Position numbers and translations under genes: made by a program. The notes under the pieces were generated by a model. That model saw nothing but the letters and a program-made list of their open reading frames with translations. It did not search any database and was not told the DNA's origin. A stretch of DNA of 52,148 nt from Flavobacteriales bacterium (lineage in GTDB: Bacteria; Bacteroidota; Bacteroidia; Flavobacteriales; BACL11), in contig JAOHSR010000006.1 in the NCBI GenBank assembly GCA_028122735.1, positions 1-52,148 of the forward strand, in the 5' to 3' direction. Positions 8,677 through 18,057 of this stretch are shown one piece after another. How positions within the stretch are numbered: the first letter of the stretch is position 1; each line of letters starts with the position of its first letter.

Positions 8677-9438
8677 TTATTTGATAATGTATTTCTTTTC
8701 TACTAAACCATTTTCATATCTTATAATATTTAAGTCTTTTGAGTTTACTTTTTTCTTTTTTCCTAAAATATCAAATGTTCCAATAATTTTTAAATTTAGA
8801 TTATTTGTATTGTTCTCAATTCCTACTGGCGGAGGACACGGAGGTGAAACTGCAGAATCAACCTGAACATCTTTGGCAATAGTATCTACACAGACTTGAC
8901 CATTATAATCTTCTGAAACAATAAAAGTGACAGGATTTATACCAGCATAATTAAAAGTTGCAGTACAATTAGGATTTACTGCATTTGGTGGGTTTGCATC
9001 TCCAAAAATATAAAACCAACTACCATTATTTAATGGAGGTGTTCCATCTCCAGGCGAAGACACATCTACGAAATTTGTAGGATCGCCTATACAAACTATA
9101 TCAAAGAAAAAATCTGCAACTGGAGGACAGTAAATTTCAATATTAATTGTTGTGTCATCTGAGATACCATCCACATCAGTAACGGTTAAAGTAATATCAT
9201 ATGTTCCACATTGACTAAATATATAATCTCCATTTTGCTGAGTTGAATAAGTATTTCCATTATACTGCCAGTCCCAAGATGCTATTGAAGAATTTGTATT
9301 TGGGTCTGGAGTTGAAAAATCTGAAGGTGTAAATATACTTCCTAAACAAACTGGATTAAAGATAAAGCTAGCTGTTGGTCCGCTTTGAGACCATAGTAAA
9401 CACGGTGTCAAAAATAATATTAGTAGTATTTTTTTCAT
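8677..9438 (-). CDS. Secreted PKD-domain protein with a C-terminal T9SS-like sorting segment
   Basis: A 253-residue exported protein of unknown function. A signal peptide (MKKILLILFLTPCLLWSQ) is followed by two PKD-like beta-sandwich domains, about 22-105 (ASWDWQYNG, then CGTYDITLTVTDVDG) and about 110-195 (GSWFYIFGDANPP, then VTFIVSEDYNG). Each carries paired cysteines. The last 40 residues (FDILGKKKKV, then IIRYENGLVEKKYIIK) resemble a type A type IX secretion sorting domain. It sits 2 bases after paaZ and directly before the crotonase gene, so it is part of the paa operon although it must act outside the cytoplasm. No enzyme domain is visible, and I cannot assign a role. Confidence 0.85.
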   Translation of the reverse strand: MKKILLILFLTPCLLWSQSGPTASFIFNPVCLGSIFTPSDFSTPDPNTNSSIASWDWQYNGNTYSTQQNGDYIFSQCGTYDITLTVTDVDGISDDTTINIEIYCPPVADFFFDIVCIGDPTNFVDVSSPGDGTPPLNNGSWFYIFGDANPPNAVNPNCTATFNYAGINPVTFIVSEDYNGQVCVDTIAKDVQVDSAVSPPCPPPVGIENNTNNLNLKIIGTFDILGKKKKVNSKDLNIIRYENGLVEKKYIIK

Positions 9439-9440
9439 AA

Positions 9441-11492
9441 TTATTTGTTTTTTATCATTGTTAAAATAGTAGCTAGCATAACTGTTTCATTTTCATCATC
9501 ATAAACATCTACTAAGAATTTTACTATTCCTTTTGCCACATCCTCTTCATTTTTCTTTTCTTGACTGATTTTTTCCTTTGCTGTAAATTTAACTCCAATG
9601 GTCATTCCTGGATATACCGGTTTTATGAATCTACATTCATCAATTCCATAATTTAATAATACTGGACCCTTTGAGGGATCAACAAATAAACCAGCTGCTT
9701 TTGAAAGAATAAAATACCCATGAGCAACTCTTTCTGTAAAGATAGTCCCTTCTAATGAATTTTCATCCATATGAGCATAAAACTTATCTCCACTTAAATC
9801 AGCAAAATTTTCAATATCATCAAGAGTAACTGTATGTAAATCAGTTATTACAGTGTCACCTATCTCAATTTCTTCAAAATGTTTTCTAAAGACATGAGGA
9901 CCATCTGTATTTTGAGATGCTCCTACTTGATATTGTTTTGTAATTGCAGTAATAGCAGTTGGATGACCTTGGATAGCAGTTCTCTGCAAATAATGTTTTA
10001 TTCCTCTTATTCCGCCCATTTCTTCACCTCCTCCGGCTCTTCCTGGTCCTCCATGAGTAAGTAATGGCATTGGTGAGCCGTGTCCGGTACTTTCTTTTGC
10101 ACATGATTCATTTAGAACTAATATTCTCCCATGCATGTTAGCAGCTCCTAAGACAAAAAGATTAGCGGTATTCATATCATTTGTAACTATTGAAGAAACT
10201 AAAGATCCTTTTCCCATTCTACTCAATTCAATTGCTTCATCAAGAGTTTTATATGGCATTATTGTTGATACTGGACCGAAAGCTTCTACATCATGACAAT
10301 CTGTATTTGTAAAAGGATTTTTATTAACGAATAGGGTAGGAGAAATAAAGGCTCCTTTGCCTTTTTCAGCACCAATTAAATCAATTTCATTATTACCAAA
10401 TACTATTTCTTGAGAGTTGCTGAGTAAATTAATTTTTTCTGAAACTTCTTTTAATTGCTCTAATCCAGCTAAACTTCCCATTCTCACTCCATCTACTTGA
10501 GGATCTCCAATAGTTGTTTTTAATAATCTATTACATATTGCTTTATTTACATCTTCTAATAATTCTTCAGGAACAATTATTCTTCTAATTGCAGTACATT
10601 TTTGACCAGCTTTAACAGTCATTTCTTTTTGAACTTCTTTAACAAATAGATCAAATTCTACAGTTCCAGGAACGGCATCTTTTGCAAGAACTGAGCAGTT
10701 TAATGAATCAGCTTCCATATTAAATGATACAGCTTCATCAACTATCTTTGGATGCGATTTTAATTTTTTACCTGTTGAAGCACTTCCTGTAAAAGTAACT
10801 ACATCTTCAGATGATATATTATCAAGTATTCCCCTTGCACTTCCACAAATTAACTGTATGCAACCTTCAGGTAATATCTTAGAATCAATTATCTCTTTAA
10901 ACATTACTTGAGTAAGATATGAAGTTATTGTGGCTGGTTTAACAATTGCAGGCATCCCTGCCATAAGATTTACAGCAATTTTTTCTAACATTCCCCAAAT
11001 TGGAAAATTAAAAGCATTTATATGAACTGCTACTCCATGCTTTGGAACCATAATATGATGTCCAATAAAAGTTCCGTTTTTTGATAAGTTTGCAGCATTT
11101 CCTTCAACATGATAAGGAAGATCTGGAAATTGCCTTCTTAGTGAAGCATTGGCAAATAGATTTCCAATACCTCCTTCAATATCTATCCAAGAATCAATTT
11201 TTGTTGCACCACTAAGATAACTTATTGGGTAGAATTGTTTTTTTTTAGCATGTAGATGTAGGGCAAGTTTTTTTAACATTAACCCTCTTTCTTGGAAAGT
11301 CATTTTTCTTAGAACTTCGCTTCCAGTTCCTCTAGCATAATTCATCATTTTCGAAAAATCTAAACCATCCGAAGAGACTACACCAATTTTTTCTCCATTT
11401 ATTGCATTGTATAAAGATGTTCCATCTCCATCACCTTTTACCCATCTACCAAATGCGTAGTTTTCAAAGTTTTTTATTTTGTTTTTTTCCAA
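9441..11492 (-). CDS. paaZ: PaaZ, bifunctional oxepin-CoA hydrolase and semialdehyde dehydrogenase
   Basis: Opens the oxepin ring of the phenylacetate pathway and oxidises the resulting semialdehyde to 3-oxo-5,6-dehydrosuberyl-CoA. The 683 residues match the fused PaaZ length. The N-terminal aldehyde dehydrogenase domain (about 1-520) has the general base Glu260 in SFNMEADSLN and the nucleophile Cys299 in KAGQKCTAIRR. The C-terminal MaoC-type hot-dog domain (about 535-683) has FADLSGDKFYAHMDE at 563-577 and VAHGYFILSKAAG. Both catalytic halves therefore look intact. It overlaps the end of paaY by 19 bases, which implies translational coupling. Confidence 0.97.
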   Translation of the reverse strand: MEKNKIKNFENYAFGRWVKGDGDGTSLYNAINGEKIGVVSSDGLDFSKMMNYARGTGSEVLRKMTFQERGLMLKKLALHLHAKKKQFYPISYLSGATKIDSWIDIEGGIGNLFANASLRRQFPDLPYHVEGNAANLSKNGTFIGHHIMVPKHGVAVHINAFNFPIWGMLEKIAVNLMAGMPAIVKPATITSYLTQVMFKEIIDSKILPEGCIQLICGSARGILDNISSEDVVTFTGSASTGKKLKSHPKIVDEAVSFNMEADSLNCSVLAKDAVPGTVEFDLFVKEVQKEMTVKAGQKCTAIRRIIVPEELLEDVNKAICNRLLKTTIGDPQVDGVRMGSLAGLEQLKEVSEKINLLSNSQEIVFGNNEIDLIGAEKGKGAFISPTLFVNKNPFTNTDCHDVEAFGPVSTIMPYKTLDEAIELSRMGKGSLVSSIVTNDMNTANLFVLGAANMHGRILVLNESCAKESTGHGSPMPLLTHGGPGRAGGGEEMGGIRGIKHYLQRTAIQGHPTAITAITKQYQVGASQNTDGPHVFRKHFEEIEIGDTVITDLHTVTLDDIENFADLSGDKFYAHMDENSLEGTIFTERVAHGYFILSKAAGLFVDPSKGPVLLNYGIDECRFIKPVYPGMTIGVKFTAKEKISQEKKNEEDVAKGIVKFLVDVYDDENETVMLATILTMIKNK

Positions 11493-12067
11493 GTTTTAAA
11501 GATGTTTTTTTGTTTTTCTTTTCTATTTATTTCTATCTTTTTTAAAGGTTCGCATTCCTTCATTAATGTGTAACATTCGTTAGGTAAATCTTGATATAAT
11601 TCTGTTCCTTTAGTTTTCCAACTTATCATCTCATCAGAAACTTCACCTTTAATAATTGCAGGGTTTCCAACTACTATTTTTCTATTTGGAATATTCATTT
11701 CACCTTTTACAAAGCATAATGCTCCAATAATACATTCATCACCAATATTACAATCGTCCATTATTACTGAATTCATGCCAACTAAAGTATTTTTCCCAAT
11801 ATTTGCACCATGCACTATTGCACCATGACCAATATGTGCGTTTTCTTCAAGAATTACATCCTTTCCAGGAAAAATATGTATAGTACAATTATCTTGAACA
11901 TTACACCCATCTTTAATTGTAATTTTTCCCCAATCTCCGCGTATTGATGCTCCTGGACCAATATATACCTTTTTACCAATTATTACATTGCCAATTATTG
12001 TTGCTTCTTTGTGAACAAATGATGAAGGGTCAATAACAGGCTTATATCCATTGAATTCATAAATCAT
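11474..12067 (-). CDS. paaY: PaaY-like gamma-carbonic-anhydrase-family hexapeptide protein
   Basis: A left-handed beta-helix protein with repeated hexapeptides (TIIGNVIIGKKVYIGPGAS, HIGHGAIVHGANIGKNTLVG) and gamma-carbonic-anhydrase-type histidines in CTIHIF and HIGHGAIVHG. In other bacteria PaaY is a thioesterase that clears dead-end CoA esters from the phenylacetate pathway. I place the start at the ATG at 12067, one base after paaJ. An in-frame ATG at 12082 would add MKKYN and overlap paaJ by 14 bases. The C-terminal tail is Lys-rich and runs into paaZ. The family is clear, and the PaaY assignment rests on the operon. Confidence 0.88.
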   Translation of the reverse strand: MIYEFNGYKPVIDPSSFVHKEATIIGNVIIGKKVYIGPGASIRGDWGKITIKDGCNVQDNCTIHIFPGKDVILEENAHIGHGAIVHGANIGKNTLVGMNSVIMDDCNIGDECIIGALCFVKGEMNIPNRKIVVGNPAIIKGEVSDEMISWKTKGTELYQDLPNECYTLMKECEPLKKIEINRKEKQKNIFKTWKKTK

Positions 12068-12068
12068 A

Positions 12069-13271
12069 TTATACTTTTTCAATTATAGTTGCATACCCTT
12101 GTCCAACACCAATACACATTGTAATCAACGCATACTTTTTATTTTGTTTGTGTAATTCAATTGCAGCAGTATGAATAATTCTTGTTCCGCTAACTCCAAG
12201 AGGATGGCCAATTGCAATAGCTCCTCCGTTTGGGTTTATTCTTGGGTCATTATCTTCTAAACCCCATTCTCTTATACATGCTAATGCTTGTGCGGAGAAT
12301 GCTTCATTTAGCTCTATAATATCAATATCCTCCAAATTTAGACCTGCTTTTTCTAATGCTTTGTTTGAAGCTTTTACAGGTCCTATCCCCATAATTCTTG
12401 GCTCAACCCCTACTACTGCTGAACTAATAATTCTTGCTATTGGAGATAAATTATTTTCTTTTACTCCATTTTCTGAGGCTAAGAGCATTGCAGCAGCACC
12501 ATCATTTAATCCAGATGAGTTTCCAGCTGTCACAGTTCCACCTTCTTTTTTAAATGCTGTTCTTAATTTTGCTAAAACATCAACTTTAGTATTTCCCTTT
12601 ATAAATTCATCATGCTCAAATAAAATAGGGTCTTTTTTCCTTTGAGGTATTTCAATTGGAACTATTTCTTCAGAAAGTCTTCCAAGTGATTGAGCTTTAT
12701 ATGCTTTTAATTGAGAATGGTAAGCAAAATTATCTTGATCTTCTCTTGAGATATTATATTTTTCAGCGAGGTTTTCTGCAGTTGTACCCATTCCATCAAC
12801 TCCATATAATTCTTTCATCTTTGGATTAATAAATCTCCATCCAAATGAAGAATCAAACATTTGAGCATCTCTACCAAATGCTTTAGAAACCTTTGAAATA
12901 ACCCATGGTCCTCTTGTCATATTTTCAACACCCCCAGCAATAAAAAGATCACCATCACCCGATTTAATTGCTCTATGGGCATTAATAATTGCAGACATTC
13001 CTGATGCACACAGCCTGTTTATAGTTTCACCAGGAACAGAAAATGGTATTCCAGCTAATAAACTTGCCATTCTTCCAACGTTCCTATTATCTTCACCAGC
13101 TTGATTTGCACAACCTAAAATTACATCATCGATTTTAGAAGGTTCAATTTTTGTTCTCTTAATAAGTTCTCGAATTGGTATTGCAGCTAAATCATCTGTT
13201 CTAATATCTTTTAGTGTTCCTCCAAAATTTCCGATTGGAGTTCTAATAGAATCTATTATATATGTATTCAT
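12069..13271 (-). CDS. paaJ: 3-oxoadipyl-CoA / 3-oxo-5,6-dehydrosuberyl-CoA thiolase
   Basis: Cleaves the two beta-keto intermediates of the pathway with CoA. It is a type II thiolase of about 400 residues with the acyl-accepting Cys in INRLCASGMSAI (Cys88 from the chosen start), the His of GGAIAIGHPLGVSGTR, and the C-terminal catalytic Cys in MCIGVGQG. It closely resembles the PcaF/PaaJ group. The ATG at 13271 overlaps the paaI stop as TAATG, a coupling arrangement also used between paaH and paaI, so I prefer it to the ATG at 13280 (MDIMNTYI). Confidence 0.95.
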   Translation of the reverse strand: MNTYIIDSIRTPIGNFGGTLKDIRTDDLAAIPIRELIKRTKIEPSKIDDVILGCANQAGEDNRNVGRMASLLAGIPFSVPGETINRLCASGMSAIINAHRAIKSGDGDLFIAGGVENMTRGPWVISKVSKAFGRDAQMFDSSFGWRFINPKMKELYGVDGMGTTAENLAEKYNISREDQDNFAYHSQLKAYKAQSLGRLSEEIVPIEIPQRKKDPILFEHDEFIKGNTKVDVLAKLRTAFKKEGGTVTAGNSSGLNDGAAAMLLASENGVKENNLSPIARIISSAVVGVEPRIMGIGPVKASNKALEKAGLNLEDIDIIELNEAFSAQALACIREWGLEDNDPRINPNGGAIAIGHPLGVSGTRIIHTAAIELHKQNKKYALITMCIGVGQGYATIIEKV

Positions 13272-13681
13272 TATATCCATTCTTTATTTGAAATATATAC
13301 AGTGCCTTTAAAAAAGGCAACTTTTTCATCTTCTTGATTTAAGATGTCAATTGAATATATTCCAGTTTTATTATTTAGATTAATCTCATTTGTTTCAGCA
13401 ATTAATGTGTCATTAATATTTACTTTTTTGGTATGCGAAATTGATGTTTCTATTGATAAAGCTTTTTTCCCATTAGAATTTGAAGCAAAAGCTAATGCAC
13501 TATCAGCAAGAGAGTAACAAATACCTCCATGAGCCAATTCAAAACCATTAGTCATATCTTGTGAGATTTTCATTTGTAGTTTACAATATCCTTTTTTAAC
13601 TTCTATTATTTTTATTCCTAACCATTTACTAAATGCATCATTAAGAATCATTTTATTTACAATATCTAGAGGCTTTAGCAT
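13271..13681 (-). CDS. paaI: PaaI hot-dog acyl-CoA thioesterase
   Basis: Hydrolyses hydroxylated phenylacetyl-CoA esters, probably to rescue CoA from stalled intermediates. The 136-residue single hot-dog domain carries the signature NGFELAHGGICYSLADSALAFA (residues about 44-65), in which the HGG and the following Asp are the family's active-site region. The start ATG overlaps the paaH stop codon as TAATG and the end overlaps the paaJ start in the same way, so the three genes are tightly coupled. Length and motif fit PaaI well. Confidence 0.94.
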   Translation of the reverse strand: MLKPLDIVNKMILNDAFSKWLGIKIIEVKKGYCKLQMKISQDMTNGFELAHGGICYSLADSALAFASNSNGKKALSIETSISHTKKVNINDTLIAETNEINLNNKTGIYSIDILNQEDEKVAFFKGTVYISNKEWI

Positions 13682-14832
13682 TAGTAAAACTTCATATTTT
13701 CTTTTGTCATTTTTCTTAAAATAGGAGAGGGTCTATATCTATCTTCACAATATTTATCATAAAGTGTTTCTAATATTTTAAATATGGTAGCAACACCAAT
13801 TTCATCTGCCCATTTTAATAATCCTTTAGGATAATTCACTCCTTTTGTCATTGCTAAATCTATATCCTTTTTTGAGGCAATATTTAAATAATATGCATCC
13901 GCAGCTTCATTAACAAGCATAGCAAGTATTCTTAAAACAATGTTTTTACCTAACTCTCTATTTTTAGAAATATTTTTTTCACTTTCATATATGTAATTAT
14001 AGAATCCTCTTCCAGTTTTTTTACCTAAGTAGCCAGCTTCCATCAGTCTTTTTTGAGTAAATGAAGGTTTATATCTTTGATCAAAATAAAATTCTTCAAA
14101 AACAGTTTTGGTTACGGTATAGTTTATGTCATTTCCTATAAAATCCATCAATTCAAACGGTCCCATTCTAAAACCACCAATTTCCTTCATTGCCCAATCA
14201 ATAGTTTCAAAATTAGCCAATCCTTCTTCAAAAATTCTTATAGCTTCTCCATAGAATGGTCTTGCAACTCTGTTAACTATAAATCCTGGAGTATCTTTTG
14301 TTGTAACAACAGTTTTTCCCATTTCTTGAAGAATTTTCTTGGATTCCTCTACTGTTTTAATATTTGTTTGAATAGCAGGAATAATCTCAACTAGTGGCAT
14401 TAAATTTGCAGGATTAAAAAAATGCATACCAATAAATCTGCCATTTTCATTTACTGAACTTGCTAGTGAAGTTATTGAAAGAGAAGAGGTGTTGGTAGCT
14501 ATAATACATTTTTTGCTCACAATTTTTTCAACCTCAGTAAATAATTTTTTCTTTACCTCAGGGTCTTCAATTATTGCTTCTATTAGAAGATTACTATTCT
14601 TAATTTTTTTTATATCCTCAGTAAAATTTAAATTTTCTAAAATGTGAGAGTATTCTTTTTCAGTATATTTTTCTTTTTCTTTTAATTTACTTAGAAGAGT
14701 TAATAGCTTTTTCTTACCATGTTTTAAAGATGTTTTGGAAGAATCAAAAATCGTAGTAGAGTGATTTTTTTGAGCCATAAAGTGTGCTATACTTATACCC
14801 ATAGTTCCAGAACCTATAATGCCTATATTCAT
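13681..14832 (-). CDS. paaH: 3-hydroxyadipyl-CoA dehydrogenase
   Basis: Oxidises 3-hydroxyadipyl-CoA to 3-oxoadipyl-CoA with NAD. The Rossmann motif IGSGTMG is at residues 5-11. The 3-hydroxyacyl-CoA dehydrogenase signature is visible at about 135-190 (GRFIGMHFFNPANLMPLVEII, then TPGFIVNRV) with the catalytic His in HFFNP. The C-terminal part (about 185-383) holds the dimerisation domain (GGFRMGPFELMDFIG) and a second, shorter copy-like region (GVNYPKGLLKWADEIG). At 383 residues it is longer than the roughly 285-residue single-domain enzymes, consistent with a second 3HCDH C-terminal domain. The stop codon overlaps the paaI start. Confidence 0.94.
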   Translation of the reverse strand: MNIGIIGSGTMGISIAHFMAQKNHSTTIFDSSKTSLKHGKKKLLTLLSKLKEKEKYTEKEYSHILENLNFTEDIKKIKNSNLLIEAIIEDPEVKKKLFTEVEKIVSKKCIIATNTSSLSITSLASSVNENGRFIGMHFFNPANLMPLVEIIPAIQTNIKTVEESKKILQEMGKTVVTTKDTPGFIVNRVARPFYGEAIRIFEEGLANFETIDWAMKEIGGFRMGPFELMDFIGNDINYTVTKTVFEEFYFDQRYKPSFTQKRLMEAGYLGKKTGRGFYNYIYESEKNISKNRELGKNIVLRILAMLVNEAADAYYLNIASKKDIDLAMTKGVNYPKGLLKWADEIGVATIFKILETLYDKYCEDRYRPSPILRKMTKENMKFY

Positions 14833-14833
14833 T

Positions 14834-15604
14834 TTAATTTCCTTTAAAATTTGGTTTTCTTTTTTCTAAAAAGGCACTTACACCTTCTTTATAATCATTA
14901 GTTTTTCCAGCAATTGTTTGAGCAATTTCCTCTTCATTTAATTGTTGTTCGAGAGAATTATTAATAGATTGATTTAGTAATTTTTTAGTTAAACCAATTC
15001 CTTTTGTTGGCATTTTTGCTAATTTTTCAGAAAAAGATTTAATTTCATCTTCAAATTTAGATTCTTCGACTACTTTATAAATCATACCTAATCTTTCAGC
15101 TTCTGTTGCAGAAATTGGATCAGCATTCATCATAAGTGCTGATGCTTTTTGAAATCCTATTAATCTTGGAAGGAAGAATGTCACTCCACTATCAGGTACT
15201 AATCCAATTTTGCTGAATGCTTGAACAAATACAGCACTTTCTTTTGCAATAACAATATCACAACATAAGGCAATAGAAGCACCAGCACCTGCTGCAACAC
15301 CATTTACAGCAGCAATAATTGGTTTTTCTATATTCCTTATTTGTCTAATAATTGGATTGTAGTGTTCATTAACTATCTTCTGTAGTTCAGGTCCATCAGG
15401 GTCAGTTGCTTCTCCGAGATCTTGTCCAGCGCAGAATGCTTTTCCAGTTCCAGTAATTACAATAGCTCTAATATTATTATCATTTTTACATATTTCTAGT
15501 TTTTCTTGTAAATCTAGAGCCATTTCTCTAATAAAAGAATGGTATTTCTCAGGTCGGTTTAGAGTGAGAGTTGCAACTTGGTTTTTTATTTCAAATAATA
15601 TCAT
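14834..15604 (-). CDS. paaG: PaaG, ring-1,2-epoxyphenylacetyl-CoA isomerase
   Basis: Isomerises the PaaABCE product, the ring epoxide of phenylacetyl-CoA, to the oxepin. The crotonase fold is shown by GKAFCAGQDLGE (oxyanion hole, about 55-66), NGVAAGAGASIALCCDI (101-117) and QAFSKIGLVPDSG. Asp138 in LVPDS lies where PaaG enzymes have their catalytic carboxylate. The 256-residue length is normal. The gene follows paaD after a 50-base AT-rich gap, the largest inside the paa operon, and ends one base before paaH. Confidence 0.95.
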   Translation of the reverse strand: MILFEIKNQVATLTLNRPEKYHSFIREMALDLQEKLEICKNDNNIRAIVITGTGKAFCAGQDLGEATDPDGPELQKIVNEHYNPIIRQIRNIEKPIIAAVNGVAAGAGASIALCCDIVIAKESAVFVQAFSKIGLVPDSGVTFFLPRLIGFQKASALMMNADPISATEAERLGMIYKVVEESKFEDEIKSFSEKLAKMPTKGIGLTKKLLNQSINNSLEQQLNEEEIAQTIAGKTNDYKEGVSAFLEKRKPNFKGN

Positions 15605-15654
15605 ATCTTAATAAAAGTATACTGTAAAAATAAGAAATGACTATTATATTAATC

Positions 15655-16107
15655 CTATATACATTTGAAATGTTCAAAAGGTTCTAAACAATCATTGCAT
15701 TTGTACATTGATTTACAAGCAGTAGCGCCAAACTCACTTATTAGTTCAATTTCTTTTGATTTACATTGAGGGCAGGAAGCATTTTTTTCAGGTGGAGATA
15801 TGCCATAATCTCTTAATTTTTCTTTAGTTTCTTGTGTCATCCAATCTGTTGTCCAAGCTGGTTTATATACAATTTCAATCTTAAAATTATTTATATTGTT
15901 AATTTTTAACTGCTCTTTTATATCATCTTGAAAAGTTTTCACAGCAGGACAACCGGAATATGTTGGTGTAACTGATATTACATATTCATTTTTAATTAGT
16001 TGAACATCTCTAATAACACCTAGTTCAACTACAGATATCACAGGTATCTCTGGATCAGGTACTGATCCTAATATTTGCCAGATTTTATCAATTTTACCAT
16101 TTTGCAT
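15655..16107 (-). CDS. paaD: PaaD, phenylacetyl-CoA epoxidase assembly subunit
   Basis: An accessory protein of the ring 1,2-phenylacetyl-CoA epoxidase, thought to help metal-centre assembly. An N-terminal DUF59/MIP18-like domain carries SVPDPEIPVISVVELGV and TPTYSGCPAV. The C-terminal zinc-ribbon-like region has CPQC, then FGATACKSMYKCNDC and EPFEHFKCI. The family normally starts near the KIDKIWQIL segment, so I take the ATG at 16107. The open frame also extends to an ATG at 16140, 11 codons further inside paaC. With the chosen start the overlap with paaC is 14 bases. Confidence 0.94.
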   Translation of the reverse strand: MQNGKIDKIWQILGSVPDPEIPVISVVELGVIRDVQLIKNEYVISVTPTYSGCPAVKTFQDDIKEQLKINNINNFKIEIVYKPAWTTDWMTQETKEKLRDYGISPPEKNASCPQCKSKEIELISEFGATACKSMYKCNDCLEPFEHFKCI

Positions 16108-16840
16108 CTGGATATGCTCTAGGTAGATACTGCATTTCACTTAATATTTTTCCAAGCATCTCAGTATGAATCCCTTTTCTACTACCAGTCATCATATATC
16201 CATCTTCGGGTCTTTTAAGCTTTGCTTTAATTAATGTTTCATCAACTAATTTATCCCAATCTTTTTTTAAAGTTTTGTTGTTGACACCAATTTTTTCTTT
16301 TAGCATTTTCTTGTCTAATTCATCCATCTCAAAAAATTCACCTGTATATTTCCAAATATTGTTCAATGATTTTTGAATTTTATCTTTACTTTCTTGTGTT
16401 CCATCCCCAAGTCTAATAACCCAGTTGCTTGAATGTCTAAGGTGGTAACTAACTTCTTTTAATGATTTTGTTGCAAGAGCTGATAAGGTTTCATCTTTAC
16501 TTTTTTCTAATTCTTGATAGTATAATTTAAAATAGATGTCAATCAAAAATTGTCTAATTATTGTATCTCCAAAATGACCGTTTTCAATTTCACATATTTG
16601 GAAATTATAAAACTCTCTTTCATCTCTTTTAAACGCATATTCATCTGGAGATATTTCTCCATTTAATTTTGATACATATTCTAATAATCCATTTGCTTGG
16701 CCCAATAAGTCAAGCGATATATTGGAAAGAGCTATATCCTCTTCTAGTGAAGGGCCTTTTGAGCACCATTCAGAAAGTCTTTGAGAGAGGATAAGAGTAG
16801 TGTCAGCTATTCTTAATATATACTTTTCAATGTCAGTCAT
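16094..16840 (-). CDS. paaC: PaaC, structural subunit of phenylacetyl-CoA epoxidase
   Basis: The non-catalytic ferritin-like partner of PaaA. The 248 residues show the characteristic N-terminal ADTTLILSQRLSEWCSKGPSLEEDIALSNISLDLLGQA, written here in parts: LSEWC at about 21-25, and EEDIALSNI followed by SLDLLGQA. A helical YHLRHSSNWVIRLGDGTQES segment and a C-terminal GSRKGIHTEMLG segment follow. The start is directly adjacent to the paaB stop, and the 3' end overlaps paaD. It forms the PaaA-PaaC core of the epoxidase complex. Confidence 0.96.
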   Translation of the reverse strand: MTDIEKYILRIADTTLILSQRLSEWCSKGPSLEEDIALSNISLDLLGQANGLLEYVSKLNGEISPDEYAFKRDEREFYNFQICEIENGHFGDTIIRQFLIDIYFKLYYQELEKSKDETLSALATKSLKEVSYHLRHSSNWVIRLGDGTQESKDKIQKSLNNIWKYTGEFFEMDELDKKMLKEKIGVNNKTLKKDWDKLVDETLIKAKLKRPEDGYMMTGSRKGIHTEMLGKILSEMQYLPRAYPDAKW

Positions 16841-17119
16841 TTATATATGCTTTGAGCCATCTGGCATTTTGTAAAATGTTGGATGTCTGTAAACTTTATC
16901 ATTTGATGGGTCAAAAAAAGATTCTTCGTCTTCAGGAACTGAGGAAACAATATGTTCTGATTTAACTACCCATATACATGAACCCTCATTTCTTCTGGTA
17001 TATAAATCTCTTGCATTTTGAAGAGCCATTTCTTTATCCTCTGCATGTACATTTCCTACATGTTTATGAGCTAAACCATTTTTACTTTGAATGAATACTT
17101 CCCAAATAGTTGCTTCCAT
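16841..17119 (-). CDS. paaB: PaaB, small subunit of phenylacetyl-CoA epoxidase
   Basis: A 92-residue bridging subunit of the epoxidase. Recognisable segments are WEVFIQSKNGLAHKHVGNVHA at the N-terminus and RDLYTRRNEGSCIWVV in the middle, ending FYKMPDGSKHI. In characterised systems PaaB is needed to connect PaaAC dimers, although its exact role is structural. Gaps to paaA and paaC are 2 and 0 bases. The length is normal for the family. Confidence 0.96.
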   Translation of the reverse strand: MEATIWEVFIQSKNGLAHKHVGNVHAEDKEMALQNARDLYTRRNEGSCIWVVKSEHIVSSVPEDEESFFDPSNDKVYRHPTFYKMPDGSKHI

Positions 17120-17121
17120 GT

Positions 17122-18036
17122 TTACGAATTTTGTTTTTCAGCATATGCTTTTGCTGCTTTTCTAACCCATTCTCCATCTTCATGAGCTTTAATATGATGA
17201 TTTAATCTTTGTTCATTACACGGCCCATTTCCATTTACTACACCCCAAAATTCATCCCAATTAATTTCACCAAAATCATAAGAACTTCTTTCTTCATTCC
17301 ATTTTAAATCAGGATCAGGAATTTTTAAGCCAATTAATTCTGCTTGTGCAACTGTTTTGTCAATGAAGTCTTGTCTGAGTTCATCATTGGTTTTTCTTTT
17401 AATTTTCCACTTCATAGCATTTCCTGTTCTTGGTGAATCAGAATCATGAGGACCGAACATCATTATCGAAGGCCACCAGAATCTATTTAGAGCATCTTGT
17501 GCCATTTCTTTTTGCTCTTTGGTGCCATTAGCCATTTCACTCATAATTTCATAACCTTGTCTTTGGTGGAAGCTTTCTTCTTTACAGATTTTTACCATCC
17601 CTCTAGAATACGGTCCGTATGACGTTTTTTGTAGCGATACTTGATTTACAATTGCGGCTCCATCAACTAACCATCCAATAGCACCCATATCAGCCCAGCT
17701 TAGGGTAGGATAATTAAAAATACTTGAATACTTTGCTTTTCCTTGGTGTAGTTGGCTGTTTAATTCATCTCTTGATATACCAAGTGTTTCGCAAGCACTA
17801 TAAAGATATAACCCATGTCCTGCTTCATCTTGAACTTTGGCTAATAATATCATTTTTGCTCTTAGTGAAGGTGCTCTGGTTATCCAATTTCCTTCAGGTT
17901 GCATTCCAATTATTTCTGAGTGAGCATGTTGTGAAATTTGTCTGATTAGATGACTTCTGTATCCATCAGGCATCCAATCTTTAGGCTCAATTTTTTGTTC
18001 TGCATCAATTTTTTTCTGAAATAATTGTTCTTGCAT
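17122..18036 (-). CDS. paaA: PaaA, catalytic di-iron subunit of phenylacetyl-CoA epoxidase
   Basis: Inserts one oxygen atom into the aromatic ring of phenylacetyl-CoA at a carboxylate-bridged di-iron site. From the start used here the protein has 304 residues, normal for PaaA. Iron-ligand segments are visible as [17 protein letters not shown] and [14 protein letters not shown], together with the conserved [22 protein letters not shown] stretch near the N-terminus (written across residues 20-42). The open frame extends to 18102, but a strong promoter at 18058-18088 lies inside that extension, so the ATG at 18036 is the likely start, giving a short leader. It is the first gene of the paa operon. 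Confidence 0.96.
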   Translation of the reverse strand: MQEQLFQKKIDAEQKIEPKDWMPDGYRSHLIRQISQHAHSEIIGMQPEGNWITRAPSLRAKMILLAKVQDEAGHGLYLYSACETLGISRDELNSQLHQGKAKYSSIFNYPTLSWADMGAIGWLVDGAAIVNQVSLQKTSYGPYSRGMVKICKEESFHQRQGYEIMSEMANGTKEQKEMAQDALNRFWWPSIMMFGPHDSDSPRTGNAMKWKIKRKTNDELRQDFIDKTVAQAELIGLKIPDPDLKWNEERSSYDFGEINWDEFWGVVNGNGPCNEQRLNHHIKAHEDGEWVRKAAKAYAEKQNS

Positions 18037-18057
18037 TTGTGAAATTTTTAAGATTGT

